NCBI RefSeq assembly: GCF_020921035.1
Contig: NC_063154.1
Location: 3,534,001-3,598,000 of the forward strand
Origin: Rhodamnia argentea
Taxonomy: Eukaryota > Streptophyta > Magnoliopsida > Myrtales > Myrtaceae
Length of the DNA: 64,000 nt
Direction: 5' to 3'
This document shows, in pieces, positions 37,474 to 48,549 of the stretch. Every line of letters begins with the position of its first letter. Position 1 is the first letter of the stretch. The notes below the pieces were generated by a model. That model made no database searches, had not been told where the DNA came from, and saw nothing but the letters and a program-made list of their open reading frames with translations. Position numbers and translations under genes: made by a program.

Positions 37474-39079
37474 ATGCATGCTCCTGCCATAGCCTGTTCA
37501 TCCTGTCAATGGATGACTGGAAAATGTGACAGTTGTGCATTTTGCACATGTGCGCACACGCGCGCACGCACACACACATAAATATAGAGAGAGATGCAAG
37601 TTTACATTTTCTATCAGTAGTTTTTTTTTTGGGTCGAATTTCTATGCGCGCTTGCACATGCTCCTGCCATAGCCTGTTCTTTTTTTCTTTTTCTTTTCTA
37701 TAAGTAGGTTAAAAAAGCAAAATTGTGAGAGTGCATTGCAGGCAAAGACTGCTGAAGACATCCATCCTCCTAGGAGCATGTGCATTAGCTGTGTAGTTAT
37801 AATCCAGTGATGAAAGTAAAACACAATCTGATGTGGAAGTCTACACTACATTAATGCAACACAATAGGCAAATAAGTTGAAGGAAACTTCTCATATGACA
37901 TTATATCTAAGGGTGTTGAAGTTGATAACCATACAAGTGTATCTTCCGATAAGAGCTCCTAATTTTACCAGCATCATCGATCACAACATGTGTGTTGCAG
38001 ATATGTGCCTCATCTGACCCTTTTTCTTGGAATCCTCCAAGTGACAACCAGATCTTCGACTCCCTTCAGTCGAGAAATCAAGTGAACCGGCTTTAGAACA
38101 CAACAAACATAATTGACGAGCAAATTAAAGCTGTGACTTCATGACCCAATAGGAAAAGAAATGTGACCCAGCGAAAGCAACAGGATGGGGTTCGTGGCCA
38201 ATGGACACTAGATTCCACAGATTCAAGCAACAAAGCATCCACACCATCCATCACCTTGCAAGAGACTGGTATTGTTGCATGATCGGTCCATCCAACGGTT
38301 CCGCAATTTTAACACTGTCCCCATCATTGGCACCGATGAAGGAGAAGCTTTCCGGAAAGCAAAGCAATTTAGCCCCCGCAGAAGCGGCTTCCTTTACCAA
38401 CACCAACCCGATTAATGTAAGAACAAATCACACACACCACATTAACAGTGTAAACCGTAATAACTGTCTGCAAAGATCAGCTTTTACGGAAGTTAGCAGA
38501 GTCAACCCCGCAAATAGCAGTGTCAAGCTCCCTATGATTCACCACTATCGGGAAGAAAAATTGCTCATAAGCAGATATAATCATCAAACACCTAAGCGTA
38601 CATCTAAAATTCATTGCCACGAGTTAATTTCACGTACTCCATGGAAAAACCGGAACTTTTGATAGCTAGATGAACGAGGAAGCTAAAAAACGAACTTTTA
38701 CAATCTTTCAGTATGATTACTGATCGATAAAGCGTAAATAAGAGTGCAATGAAACGATTAGGAACCAGAACACAGCAACAAAAAAAGAGGGAAAGAAAAG
38801 CGAGAACATGAGAGTTACTTGGACGAGGCGAGAGCAAGTGGCGAAATTGGCAGCGAGGTCGTTGATGGAGGTCATCTGGGCGGCGGCGACTCGGACTGAG
38901 CTGACGGCCATGGCTGAGTCGGTGGTGGCGCGTGAGATCGAGGACCGGGAGCGAGGGTGATGAGAGAAGCTGGTGAGGTGGGTCCACGATGTAATTGGTC
39001 GAAGAAGAAGAGTGGTCGCCGGATTGAAGCAGAGACCAAGTGGCATCGTTTGTTTCTGGGCAGATGCCCAAGCTGCCAC
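35354..39079 (-). CDS. Deaminated glutathione amidase (nitrilase superfamily), chloroplastic/cytosolic
   Basis: Nine exons: 38819-39079, 38255-38391, 37935-38063, 37030-37088, 36436-36548, 36269-36361, 36048-36150, 35642-35724 and 35354-35395. They close in frame (1020 nt, 339 residues). The nitrilase triad is visible: Glu101 (LCFPESF), Lys173 (YRKIHLFD) and Cys214 (TVCYDLRF). The product matches plant homologues of mammalian NIT1, such as Arabidopsis At4g08790. These hydrolyse deaminated glutathione, a transamination by-product, to alpha-ketoglutarate and cysteinylglycine. Residues 1-56 are Ser/Thr/Arg-rich like a chloroplast transit peptide. Met57 (ATG at 38911) begins [13 protein letters not shown], where cytosolic forms start, so two products are likely. 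Intron 3 (37089-37934) is expanded and holds CT, CG and CA simple repeats. Confidence 0.92.
37442..37682. repeat. Simple-sequence cluster in amidase intron 3
   Basis: A (CT)n run passes directly into (CG)n at 37442-37473, followed by CA/CG-rich alternation at 37550-37580. The phrase 'catgctcctgccatagcctg' occurs at 37477 and again exactly 180 bp further on, each time after a GCGCGC stretch. Alternating purine/pyrimidine DNA of this kind can adopt Z-form; that is general knowledge, not shown here. Confidence 0.7.
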
Positions 39080-41108
39080 CGGAAATTTTTGTCTTTGTCC
39101 GTCTTCTTTTCGTTGTTTTCTTGGCTTGACGTTGTCGCATTTTGAGAGAATAATAATGATAAAAAAAAAAAAACCGCTGCAATTTGCATCATTTTGTGAA
39201 GTATTTGATAACGATTCACGTATAAAGAAAGTCCTAAAGATTAGGCTTAATTACGTCATTAACATTCAATGACAAAAATAAGTAATTTAAGCCATTATCT
39301 TTTTGAAAAATGTATTTTAAATATTTACATTAGTCGACTATGGAATTCTAAATCCCAAAATCCATAAGGCGAGTACAAAAAAAAAAATATTTCTTATGGC
39401 CTTTTCAGTCTAAACATTTAAGTTTGAAATTGAGTAATCTCATTTAAAAATAAAATCGAACTTTCGAAACTTGACATAATATTTAGGATACCAAGTGTGA
39501 TGATATTTAACACTCGTAATTCATGAGAGTTAGTATAAGCATTGAGTAATTTTATTTAAAAATTCGTTTAGCTAGGGTAAGCTACTGAGAGGGAGGAAAG
39601 AGAGAGGTTTAATTTGCCTGCGCTCTCCACTAAAAAAAAAAAAGAAAACTCGAAGACATTTTTCTTGCAATTTGCTTTTGCTGATAAATAACCAACACCA
39701 TTCCAAATATGTCATTTTTCAGTAAGCCTTGTTTTTAGAACTTGTTGGAGAGTCAATAGTTTTGCATGTACGAGGTTTTGTTTTTCACCTCTCATTGCAT
39801 AGTCACTCTCTGCCTCTCTAATAATATAACAATCTTTTGTAGAAAGAGTTTTAGCTTCATGTGTAGTAAGAAGTGCCATCTCGATCCTCAAGAAAAACAT
39901 TATGCGCTAGCAGTCGGATGTATTTGAAACTCCCTATTCTCAAAATATGCGTAGCAAATATAAAATTATAAAATGCATTACATTCACTTTAACCGACCCA
40001 TTTAAAAACAACTATAAGTCCTCTCATCCGAGTGAATGTAAAGTTTTGAATTTCGTTCGAGTTATACACATTTAGAAATTAAGTCACGGGGAAGGTGATT
40101 TCTTCAAATCGGATAGTTTCAACGTCAATTGTTAGAATAGTTCGAATGTTAATAGTTTGATAGTACACTAAACGAATCGTAGTGCAATTTGAACTACAGA
40201 GCCTTCAACAAGATAAGGATTTTTCAAGTGCTGTCCTGCCAAAATCAATTACCAAATATTAAGCCCGATTTATTTGAGAAAAAAGAAAATTGAAAATTTG
40301 CAATATTTTTGACACGGGATGATTGATTCAAAAAGTGCAAGACCGTATTTCTAACTATGTAAAATTCTCACATAATCGGAGGATAAAATGTGTCTCAATG
40401 TCTAGTGTTGCCTATTATTTTGATTCGAAAGTTCAAAAGAATCAAAATGCTTACATTCCACAAGCCTATCGGCGTGAAAAATTAAAACTTTGGTTCTTTT
40501 TACCTCAATAAAAATCATGTTTTTAAGCATGATCACTCGTTAAAATGACTCAAACCTTTGAGGGAATCAAATATAAAAGAGAATGAAAAATCAAATGTCG
40601 ATATTTCGAAATCAAAACGCTCATGTTTCACAAATCTATCCGCATGAGAAATTAAAACTTTCCTTCTTTTTACCTCGATAAAAATTACGTTTTTAAGCAT
40701 GATCACCTATTAAAATGACTTGAACCTTCGAGGGAATCGAATATATAAGAGAATCAAAAGTCAAATATTGATATTTTAGAATCAAAACGCTCACGTTTCA
40801 CAAACCCATCCGCATAAGAAATTAAAACTTTCCTTCATTTTACCTCGGTAAAAATCATGTTTTTAAGCACAACCATCCATTAAAATGACTTGAACTTTCG
40901 ATGGAATCGAATATGAAAGAGAATCAAAAGTCAAATCTCGATAGAAGTAAAAAACGGAAAAAGGGGGAAAATCAAAAAGGAATCTTTTTCAGTTTCCGAG
41001 TCTCGTTTCTCGGCTCCTTCGCGTCTCGGCCTACAGACAGAGCAAATATTGCCTAAAATGGTGGTCTGTTGAAAGGTCAAAGGGAAGAAAACCCCTCAAA
41101 ACCGCCCG
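39080..41108. other. AT-rich spacer between amidase and PP2C
   Basis: It holds the amidase promoter side, AT-rich spacer and a 170-bp tandem array (40433-40943), followed by the PP2C promoter. No protein-like frame. Confidence 0.5.
40433..40943. repeat. Tandem array, three units of 170 bp
   Basis: The phrase 'attaaaactt' with its surroundings recurs at 40481, 40651 and 40821, an exact 170-bp spacing. Each unit includes 'caaa.ctatccgcat.agaa', 'ttttacctcg.taaaaat', 'tttttaagca', 'ttaaaatgact.gaac' and 'gagaat.aaaagtcaaat'. Units differ by scattered substitutions and no indels large enough to change the period. Confidence 0.85.
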
Positions 41109-41116
41109 TATATAAA
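41109..41116 (+). promoter_or_regulatory. TATA box of the PP2C gene
   Basis: TATATAAA lies in a GC-richer context, about 100 bp upstream of a CT-rich leader (41213-41226). The leader extends to the ATG at 42106 and probably contains at least one intron. Confidence 0.55.
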
Positions 41117-42105
41117 TCGGAGGAAAACAGAAAAAAGAGAAATGAGCGAAAAAGGCTGAAAAGAATTCTTTCCCATTGCCCTGTCCACAGAGAAAGAGAA
41201 AGAAGAAGAAAAGCTCTCTCTCTGTGATGGACTAGAAGCCCCCCTTCCTTTCAAAGCTTTGTTGTATCAGCTCTGTCTTTGAAACCAACTCAAAAAGGTA
41301 AAAAGGAAAAACAAAATATACCCACGATTTTGTCCTGCCCCCATTTATTTATCCCGGCGATCGGGCATTTCTTTCGATCGTTCCTGCCGAATCTCACCGT
41401 TTCGTTTGAATCCACCCGATTGGAAATTCAATTTCTTTCTTGTTGCCCGAGATGGGTTATGCTCACCTAGGGCTGTGATTCGGAGTTTTGTTGGGTCTTT
41501 CAGGCACAGTTTGGTGCATTGATCAAAGGTATGCGTTGGGCACTTGATCGTTGCCTGAAAGTTTTGATCTTTACTGGCATCTGACGGATTCGTGCATTTC
41601 TCGAGTCTCTCTAGAATTTGATGTTTCCTCCGCATGGGTTATGTTTCAACCCATCGGATGCTGGATAGATGAAAATGCGAATCAGAGATATGTTCAGTTT
41701 TGTAAATGTTCTTTTTCCCTCTGTTTTTTCGGCATCTATTTATTTCCGGGATCTTGTTTCCTTGGTTTACCAGGCCTCTTGCTTGATCCTACTATGTTGT
41801 TTTTGTTTTGATTTGCAGTTTTTGTATAATCCCGCTTGTGCATTATCCTATGCTTTCGCATCAATTGTCCCGTGAACTTCATGCAATCTTTGTAGATACC
41901 AGGCAATTGATGTTTCCTATGTTCTTGACATTTTGCAGATTAATGGTGTCTGCGATAATCAGTGCAAATCTGACTTCTGGGACTAGTGGCGTGGCTTTGA
42001 GAATTGCAAAGAAACTAGAGCAGAACTTGGGCTTTGATATCATTTTAGATAACTACCTTGGGAATACATTGATTGCTGGATCTTTTGGGTGAGAACATGT
42101 AAGTT

Positions 42106-45100
42106 ATGGTATCCGGATCATTGATGAGAATTGTATCGCCTTGTTGGAAACCTTCGGTCGAGGGCGACGACTCAGGAAAAAGTGGAGATGCGAGCGGTCG
42201 TGTCGATGGCTTGTTATGGTATAAAGATTCAGGACACCATGTAAATGGTGAATTTTCCATGGCGGTAATTCAAGCAAATACTCTACTGGAAGACCAGAGT
42301 CAAGTTGAATCAGGGCCGATGAGCTCTCTTGAATCTGGTCCTCAAGGAACATTTGTTGGAGTCTACGATGGCCATGGAGGCCCTGAAACCTCCCGGTTTG
42401 TCAATGACCGGCTTTATGACTATGTTAAAAGTATGTTTTCTGGCAGTTGCTGCATCTGGACTTTTACACACTGGCACAGAAATTTAGCCATCGAAAATAT
42501 CACATGGAAAAGAAAAATGCTAGACAGTATGTTAGTGTCATATCTTATCAGTCTAGTAAGTAAACCTGTTGGGTTTTGGAATCGTGACTGAAGTATGGGA
42601 TAACTATGTAAATGGCTGTGCACCATCATTTTGATGTTTGGGGCCATTTTTACCTATGCTTCACTCCTGTTTGATTGTATTAACATTTTCAACTATATCA
42701 AACTGAGAGTAAATTCAGAAGCAAGCACTTTCTCCATATCTGCTCTAATCCCTGCTGTATATAACGCAAACTATGAGAAGATCTGTGAATTATTGCTGGA
42801 AAACTAGAATTTACAGATGGATTATAACCTTTGCATCATCCTTCATTTGAACATTGGGATATCTGCAATTTTTTTAACTCGTCTGAGCTTCTATTTGAGA
42901 AATTTATGAGGCAAGTTGCAGTTAGATCGTCTTAGGAAAGATGGGTGCTTTACCGGGAGTAATAGAGGGTGTCCAGGAACTGCAAACCAACTCATCCATG
43001 TTAACGAGCACAAAAGCTTCCTGTAATATTGTATCTGCCTATTTTTTTTTTGCTCTGGATGTTTATATGTGTCAATATTCTCCTCAATTAACAGCTGTTT
43101 ATTTGCAGAATACACTTCAGAGAACCGGGGAATGTCCGCTGATGTCATCAAGAAAGCTTTTCTAGCTACGGAGGAGGAATTTCTCTCGATAGTTAAAAAG
43201 CAGTGGCATATTAAGCCACAGATTGCTTCAGTCGGCTCATGTTGTTTGGTGGGCATCATTTGCGGTGGCCAGCTATACATTGCAAATGCTGGAGACTCGA
43301 GGGTCGTGTTAGGACGAATGGAAAAGACTGTCAAGGAGGTCAAAGCAATCCAGTTGTCATCCGAGCATAATGCCAGTTTTGAATCTGTGAGAGAGGAATT
43401 GCGTCTATTGCATCCCGATGATCCACAGATTGTGGTTTTAAAGCACAAGGTTTGGCGTGTGAAGGGTCTTATTCAGGTAACCTTTTACTGAATAGAACAT
43501 CTTATTGCATAAATTGTTTTTGTGTTTTGGTCTTTTGCAAACTTAGTTTGCAATAAATGCAACTCTAATGTCATTGCTCTCGCATTGTGGGAATGAACGA
43601 GTTTTTGACTTTTCCATGTCGGATGAATGGTTTCCTCCCTTTGGTAGTTTCTAAGTTACCATACTGTTTGTGTTCATGGTTTTTAACATTTTCCATCTCC
43701 TTCTTGAGTTTCTTTGAAATCAGTAATTGTGCTTGCTGATGGCATATTTTAAGTTTTTGAACTTGAGTCTCTTCTCTACGGTGAGAAAAGTAGCATCTTT
43801 CTTTTCATTATATCTTTTCTTGCAACATTTTGCTGGCTATAATTTGAATGTCAGCTACCATTCAATTTAGGGGAACTCACAGACAAATTTATGATATGCA
43901 GCAACGCAATACTTAAAAGCATGTTTAGTAGAAAACTTCTTTGTCATTTTTCAAATTGCTCTTCCTTTTTCCCTCCTCCCATTCCTCTGTGGGGAATTAA
44001 GGGTTTTTGATGTGGTTCTCTCTTGGTGATTTCTCCTCTTAATTAGTGGCCTAATTTGTAACTCTGAATGGTGGGTACCTCTGGAGCTCGGTTTTAGATC
44101 CCAGACGGAGGTTAATTTAACACAGGTTTTAAAATGCATCTAAGGCCGTTGGCCAAAAAGATGATGAATAAATACACCTGAACTAGTTTGTATGTTAGTG
44201 TTTTCAAGATGCTCCAAAATTGTCAGACTTGAAGTTTAGTTGATGTATCCAATTGAAAATTTTCATAGCACTGTGTCTTCACCATTAGTGTGTGTTGTAT
44301 GATGATGGTCACATGTGGCCTGACTGTTGTACTCCAAAAACAAAAAAAAAGGACCCAATTGGGAAATTACTTCTCAATTTTACCAACCGATCCTAAAGGT
44401 AGAAAATTACAGTTATCTCACTCTAGCTCATCATTTCTTTTTCATATGACAGCTGTGATTTGGTATCTAAAAGCCTTACTCTACTTCATGAATTAAGAAT
44501 TAAGGCCAACTGAAAAAAGTATTTGTTGATTTAGTGTGCTTAGGGCATTTTCTTTAGTAATCAATTTTTTAGAAGCTTTTTTATTGTGATTTGTGCGGCC
44601 AGTAATTTGAATAGGAGAATGTTAAAAAGTGCACCTTGGGCACTTGTTAGGCCTTACCAAAAATGCTTTGGGATTCACTTTTTCAAGTAACTTTACTAAA
44701 ATGTGCAATTCTTTCATTTTCAAAATGTCTTGCGAAGTGTTTCTTCCATTTTCACTTTACTTAATTAGTGCCTTAGGGCCACTTGTTAACAAGACCCTTA
44801 TGAAAGGATCTCAACCTTTTAGTGCAGTATGCTTAACCGGTGTTTTACTTTTTGTTGCCAAAGTAGGCTTAATTGGTGCTCTAAGGACACTTGTTATCGC
44901 AGTCCCTCAAAAAAGAATGTGGGAAGCTGCTGGAACTACGTAGCTGAAGTTTGTTCACCGTAGTTTAGGTTTTGACTTGACTGAAATGTTATGTTTTCTG
45001 TTGATGATAAATTCTATTTTATTGATGAAATAATTGCAAAAGATTTGCACCTTCTCTGCCAACAATTTGTACGCGGCAGGCACACTATTTAATTGATCGA

Positions 45101-46439
45101 ACAATGAGTTTGCAAACCAAAGGGCTGCCTTATAAAACTGCATTATGAGAGGAGGTTCATGTGGCATATACAAGTTGCATTTTCATTACATATTGTTTCG
45201 AATGTGGCTTCGACAGACAGAAGTCCATAAATTTTAACAGCATAATGTCCTGGATCATTCTTAACTCGGTATAAATGCAATGCCATATTCTCCACATCCT
45301 GCAGTTGTCATTTTAATTCTAGAACTTCTCCATGCCAACATGTTGACTTTGCCATACTTGTTTGGAGTTGTGGGAAGCCATAGAATCTTAATAAAGCTAC
45401 ATATGGTTCCTTGTGGATTGTTCTTCCAGCTTAAGTGAGATTTTGTCAAGTAAGAAGTCCTCATGTCTGTCTCTCGACATACATAAGAGAGTTTTGGTAG
45501 TGTTGGTGGCATGTGTCTTCTTGTTCTATGCCTGCAAGCTTTTGTAAGATGAGTAGAGTTCATGACCTCAAGCTTTTTCCAGAAAATATAGAAAAGACAA
45601 TTCATGACCTCATTTTCTTCTCAGACAAGCAGTATGATTTTCCATTTGATATTTTAATAAATCATTGTGATGGTAGATAATGAGCAAAGTTCCTATAAAA
45701 TACCTGTCTGTGAATGGTGAGCGATTTTGTTGCTTAATGAAATTATTTTTTCTTTATATTGCAGGTTTCAAGATCCATCGGTGATGCTTATTTGAAGAAG
45801 GCGGAGTTCAATAAGGAACCTCTGTTGCCAAAATTTAGGCTTCCGGAACCGTTTCCTCGACCAATCCTCAAAGCTGAGCCTTCTATACTAGTTCAACAGA
45901 TTTACCCTGAAGACCAGTTTCTCATATTTGCATCAGATGGCTTATGGGAGCATCTTAGCAATCAGGAGGCGGTTGACATTGTCCACAACTGTCCACGCAA
46001 TGTAGGATATTCCCCACATTTTTAGAATTCCGTTATTTGCGAGCGACAAAATTTTTCTAAATTTGCTTGAGGTGATTCCTCTGCAATTATCGAGTCGGAC
46101 ATTGGTGCATTTGCTTCTCGTTGTCTTTGGTGGGAGTCGGCCTTTTTTTTTTTTCCTATCTTATGCCATGCTTTCAAGATCCTTATCTGAGTTTTCATGT
46201 CTCTGCAGGGTGTTGCGAAGAAGCTTGTCAAAACCGCGCTCCGTGAAGCGGCAAAGAAGAGAGAGATGCGGTACTCCGACTTGAAGAAGATAGATCGCGG
46301 GGTGAGGAGACATTTTCATGACGATATCACCGTCATAGTTTTGTTTCTGGATTCGCAATTGATCCGTCGCAGCTCCTGGCGGGGGCCTCTGCTCTCAGTC
46401 CGAGGAGGTGGCGGTCCCTCTGCAAATGTGAAGACCTAG
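42106..46439 (+). CDS. Protein phosphatase 2C, plant clade D type
   Basis: Four exons: 42106-42430, 43109-43476, 45765-46001 and 46209-46439. They total 1161 nt and give 386 residues. PP2C motifs are present in order: VYDGHGG (metal-binding Asp88/Gly89), GSCCLVG with AGDSRVVLG (Asp171), [11 protein letters not shown] (232-241), [10 protein letters not shown] (Asp289) and [10 protein letters not shown] (Asp348/Asp349). These are the residues that coordinate the Mn/Mg ions of the catalytic site. The N-terminus ([16 protein letters not shown]) and overall length fit the clade D phosphatases, some of which dephosphorylate plasma-membrane H+-ATPase (family knowledge); the exact member is not assigned. 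Intron 2 is large (2.3 kb) and contains repeat-like sequence. No transit peptide is evident. Confidence 0.93.
44620..44940. repeat. Repeat-like insertion in PP2C intron 2
   Basis: Variants of 'gtgc.cttggg.cacttgtta' appear near 44632, 44770 and 44877, and a shorter version occurs near 44537. They suggest a nested or tandem decayed short element. Ends and target duplications could not be fixed. Confidence 0.35.
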
Positions 46440-48549
46440 TCAAAGAGATCACAGAATCCATCAAATTAAGCCTTTCAGATCGCATTTTTTTTTTCTTCTT
46501 TTGTATGAGAAAGATTTCTATAGTTTAAAAGTTCGGAAATTCGAAAATTGATATTGTAATGTTGTATAGGCCACTTGATCTTCCTCCCACGATGCCATAA
46601 GCCAGCTCTTTGTATTTGGACAGCACATTGCATCAGTGAAGTTTATTACACACAAAGCAAAAGTATCCACTCATTAGGCAGAAGTCTTTTCGCCTGGCAA
46701 ATTTCTAGAGGTTGCACTCCATCCTCCTTTTAACGCTTCCTTGCCGAGTTTGGATGAGGAGTAGGCGAAAGTTTGGTCGTCCAACATAGAGATTAATTCT
46801 TGGGGATAATTATCGAAAAAGTTCTAAATTTGTTGTACTTATGCTAATTCTAGAAAAAACCTTTCAATAATTTTGGCTGAAAACAGGTAATGTTTACAAT
46901 TTTTTGAAAAATTTTCTGTTTCTTTTTAAATTTATTATTTTCTATGCTTATTTCTTTTCTTCTTTTCTCTATAGTGCAGCTGGACCTCATCTAGATGTGG
47001 TGAGGACAACCAACGTCAAGTGACGTCGGCACTCACCTCAGACAAACATTGGCGAAAGGAAAAAAAAAAGAGAAATAGAAAAAAAATATTGAATAAATTT
47101 TAAAAAATATCCACGTCAACGCCGATTACGCCACATAAAATGATGCTGACTGGATTATCACGTCAGCATTTTTTCAATCAAATATGACCAGAAGGACTAT
47201 GTTAACAAATTATTAAAAGATTTAGGACTAAATTGATATAATTAAAACATTTATTTCTAAATTGACACAATTAAAATATTTAGGACTAAATTTTCATAGG
47301 TGCACTAGATCTACAATTCTTTTTGATAATTTCCTCTAATTCTTGAATCCGGATAACATGAGCCTAGCTCAAGTCATGTGTGAGGCCTATCTCATCTGAA
47401 GGGGATTACATAGATCGGGTGTAGTAGCTGTGCGGATCCAAAAATGGAGGATTTTCAAAAGGGGTGAGGTGCAGCTATGAGCAGCAAAATTCAGCCTTCC
47501 GATAAGCAGCATCAACTGCTGCAAGGTCAGCACCATCGACGCTGCTGACTGGTCAGCAGAATAGATGCAGCCGCCGCTGCCTCCGATGAGTTGACTGGTT
47601 TTTTTCTTTTGGCGTCACGACTTTAATCTTCTGTTTTTCCCGCTCACCTCTCTCCCACATCACGTCTTCCATCAACCACTGGTTAACGGCTGACACCACT
47701 ATCTCTCTCTACTTAAACTGCAACCATCCTATCTCTCCGCGACTACCACCCCCATCAAAGCCCAGCCGTCAAAGCTACCACCACCATCCGACCACGACTC
47801 TCTCTCTCTCCCTCAGAGCAATGGTGGCGGCGAAAGGCTGGCATGGCATTGTCGAGGAGGTGGCAGTCAGGACTAGCCTCACCCTTTTGCAATTATGTCC
47901 AAACCGCAATTGACCAAACAAAAAACATTTGATCCAGACTGCAAAGTGGATAAGTATATACCTCAGGCAAAACCTGCAAAAGATTAGCAATGCTCGCAAA
48001 GTTGACATACTCCTCAGGGGATACAAAAGTGCACCAATATAACAACTCATTCTGCACTTTCTTAAATCAAGAATGTGAATCCAACAAATTAATGCTTAAT
48101 GAAACGTGACCCTGGACACCAGCAACTCTGTCAACAGTAAAAACTACTATCAAGGGAAAAGAAATCCAAGGGAGAACCCCATACCCTATATGCGTCTCTA
48201 TGAGAGGTCTTCTGCCAGATAAAGATATTGAATTGTTGACCCTTTACACCTTCCTTGAGAGGCAGAGTTTCGAGGATTTGTTACAGGGATGCTGGTGAAA
48301 TCTACACAACGCCGAATCTACAAGAGGGGGAAAGAAACCGACAATATTGGCTACTGACCTTTGCACAAATTCCAAAGAGAGAAAATCACTAAATAAGTGT
48401 ACTAAGGAATGGTGTTATGAGTCAAGTTTACCACCACTCAAAACCTTATCAGAGGAGGACCGTGCAGCCTGAACTGCGGACTTGCACCAAACAAGTAAAA
48501 GGCAAGGCAAGGTTGGTCAAAAATGCGATCTGAAGGCTAAGAGTGCTGT
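46440..48549. other. Spacer between convergent PP2C and PGPS genes
   Basis: It contains the PP2C 3' flank, a foldback element (46802-47335), a stretch with repeated 'cagc' words (47470-47590) and, on the right, the likely 3' flank of the PGPS gene. No gene recognised. Confidence 0.5.
46802..47335. repeat. Foldback (MITE-like) element, family A copy 5
   Basis: The left arm 'ggggataattatcgaaaaag' and 'acttatgctaattctag' pairs with the right arm 'aggactaaattgatataatt ... tttttgataatttcc'. It is a diverged member of the same family as the copies at 5208, 6083, 7312 and 34070. No coding capacity. Confidence 0.6.

Noticed and set aside
40433..40943. CRISPR-like array
   Set aside because: Units are contiguous 170-bp tandem copies without unique spacers, in plant nuclear DNA.
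44629..44943. A 104-codon open frame in the PP2C intron with hydrophobic character
   Set aside because: It coincides with repeated short modules, has no homology I recognise and lies inside a clear intron.
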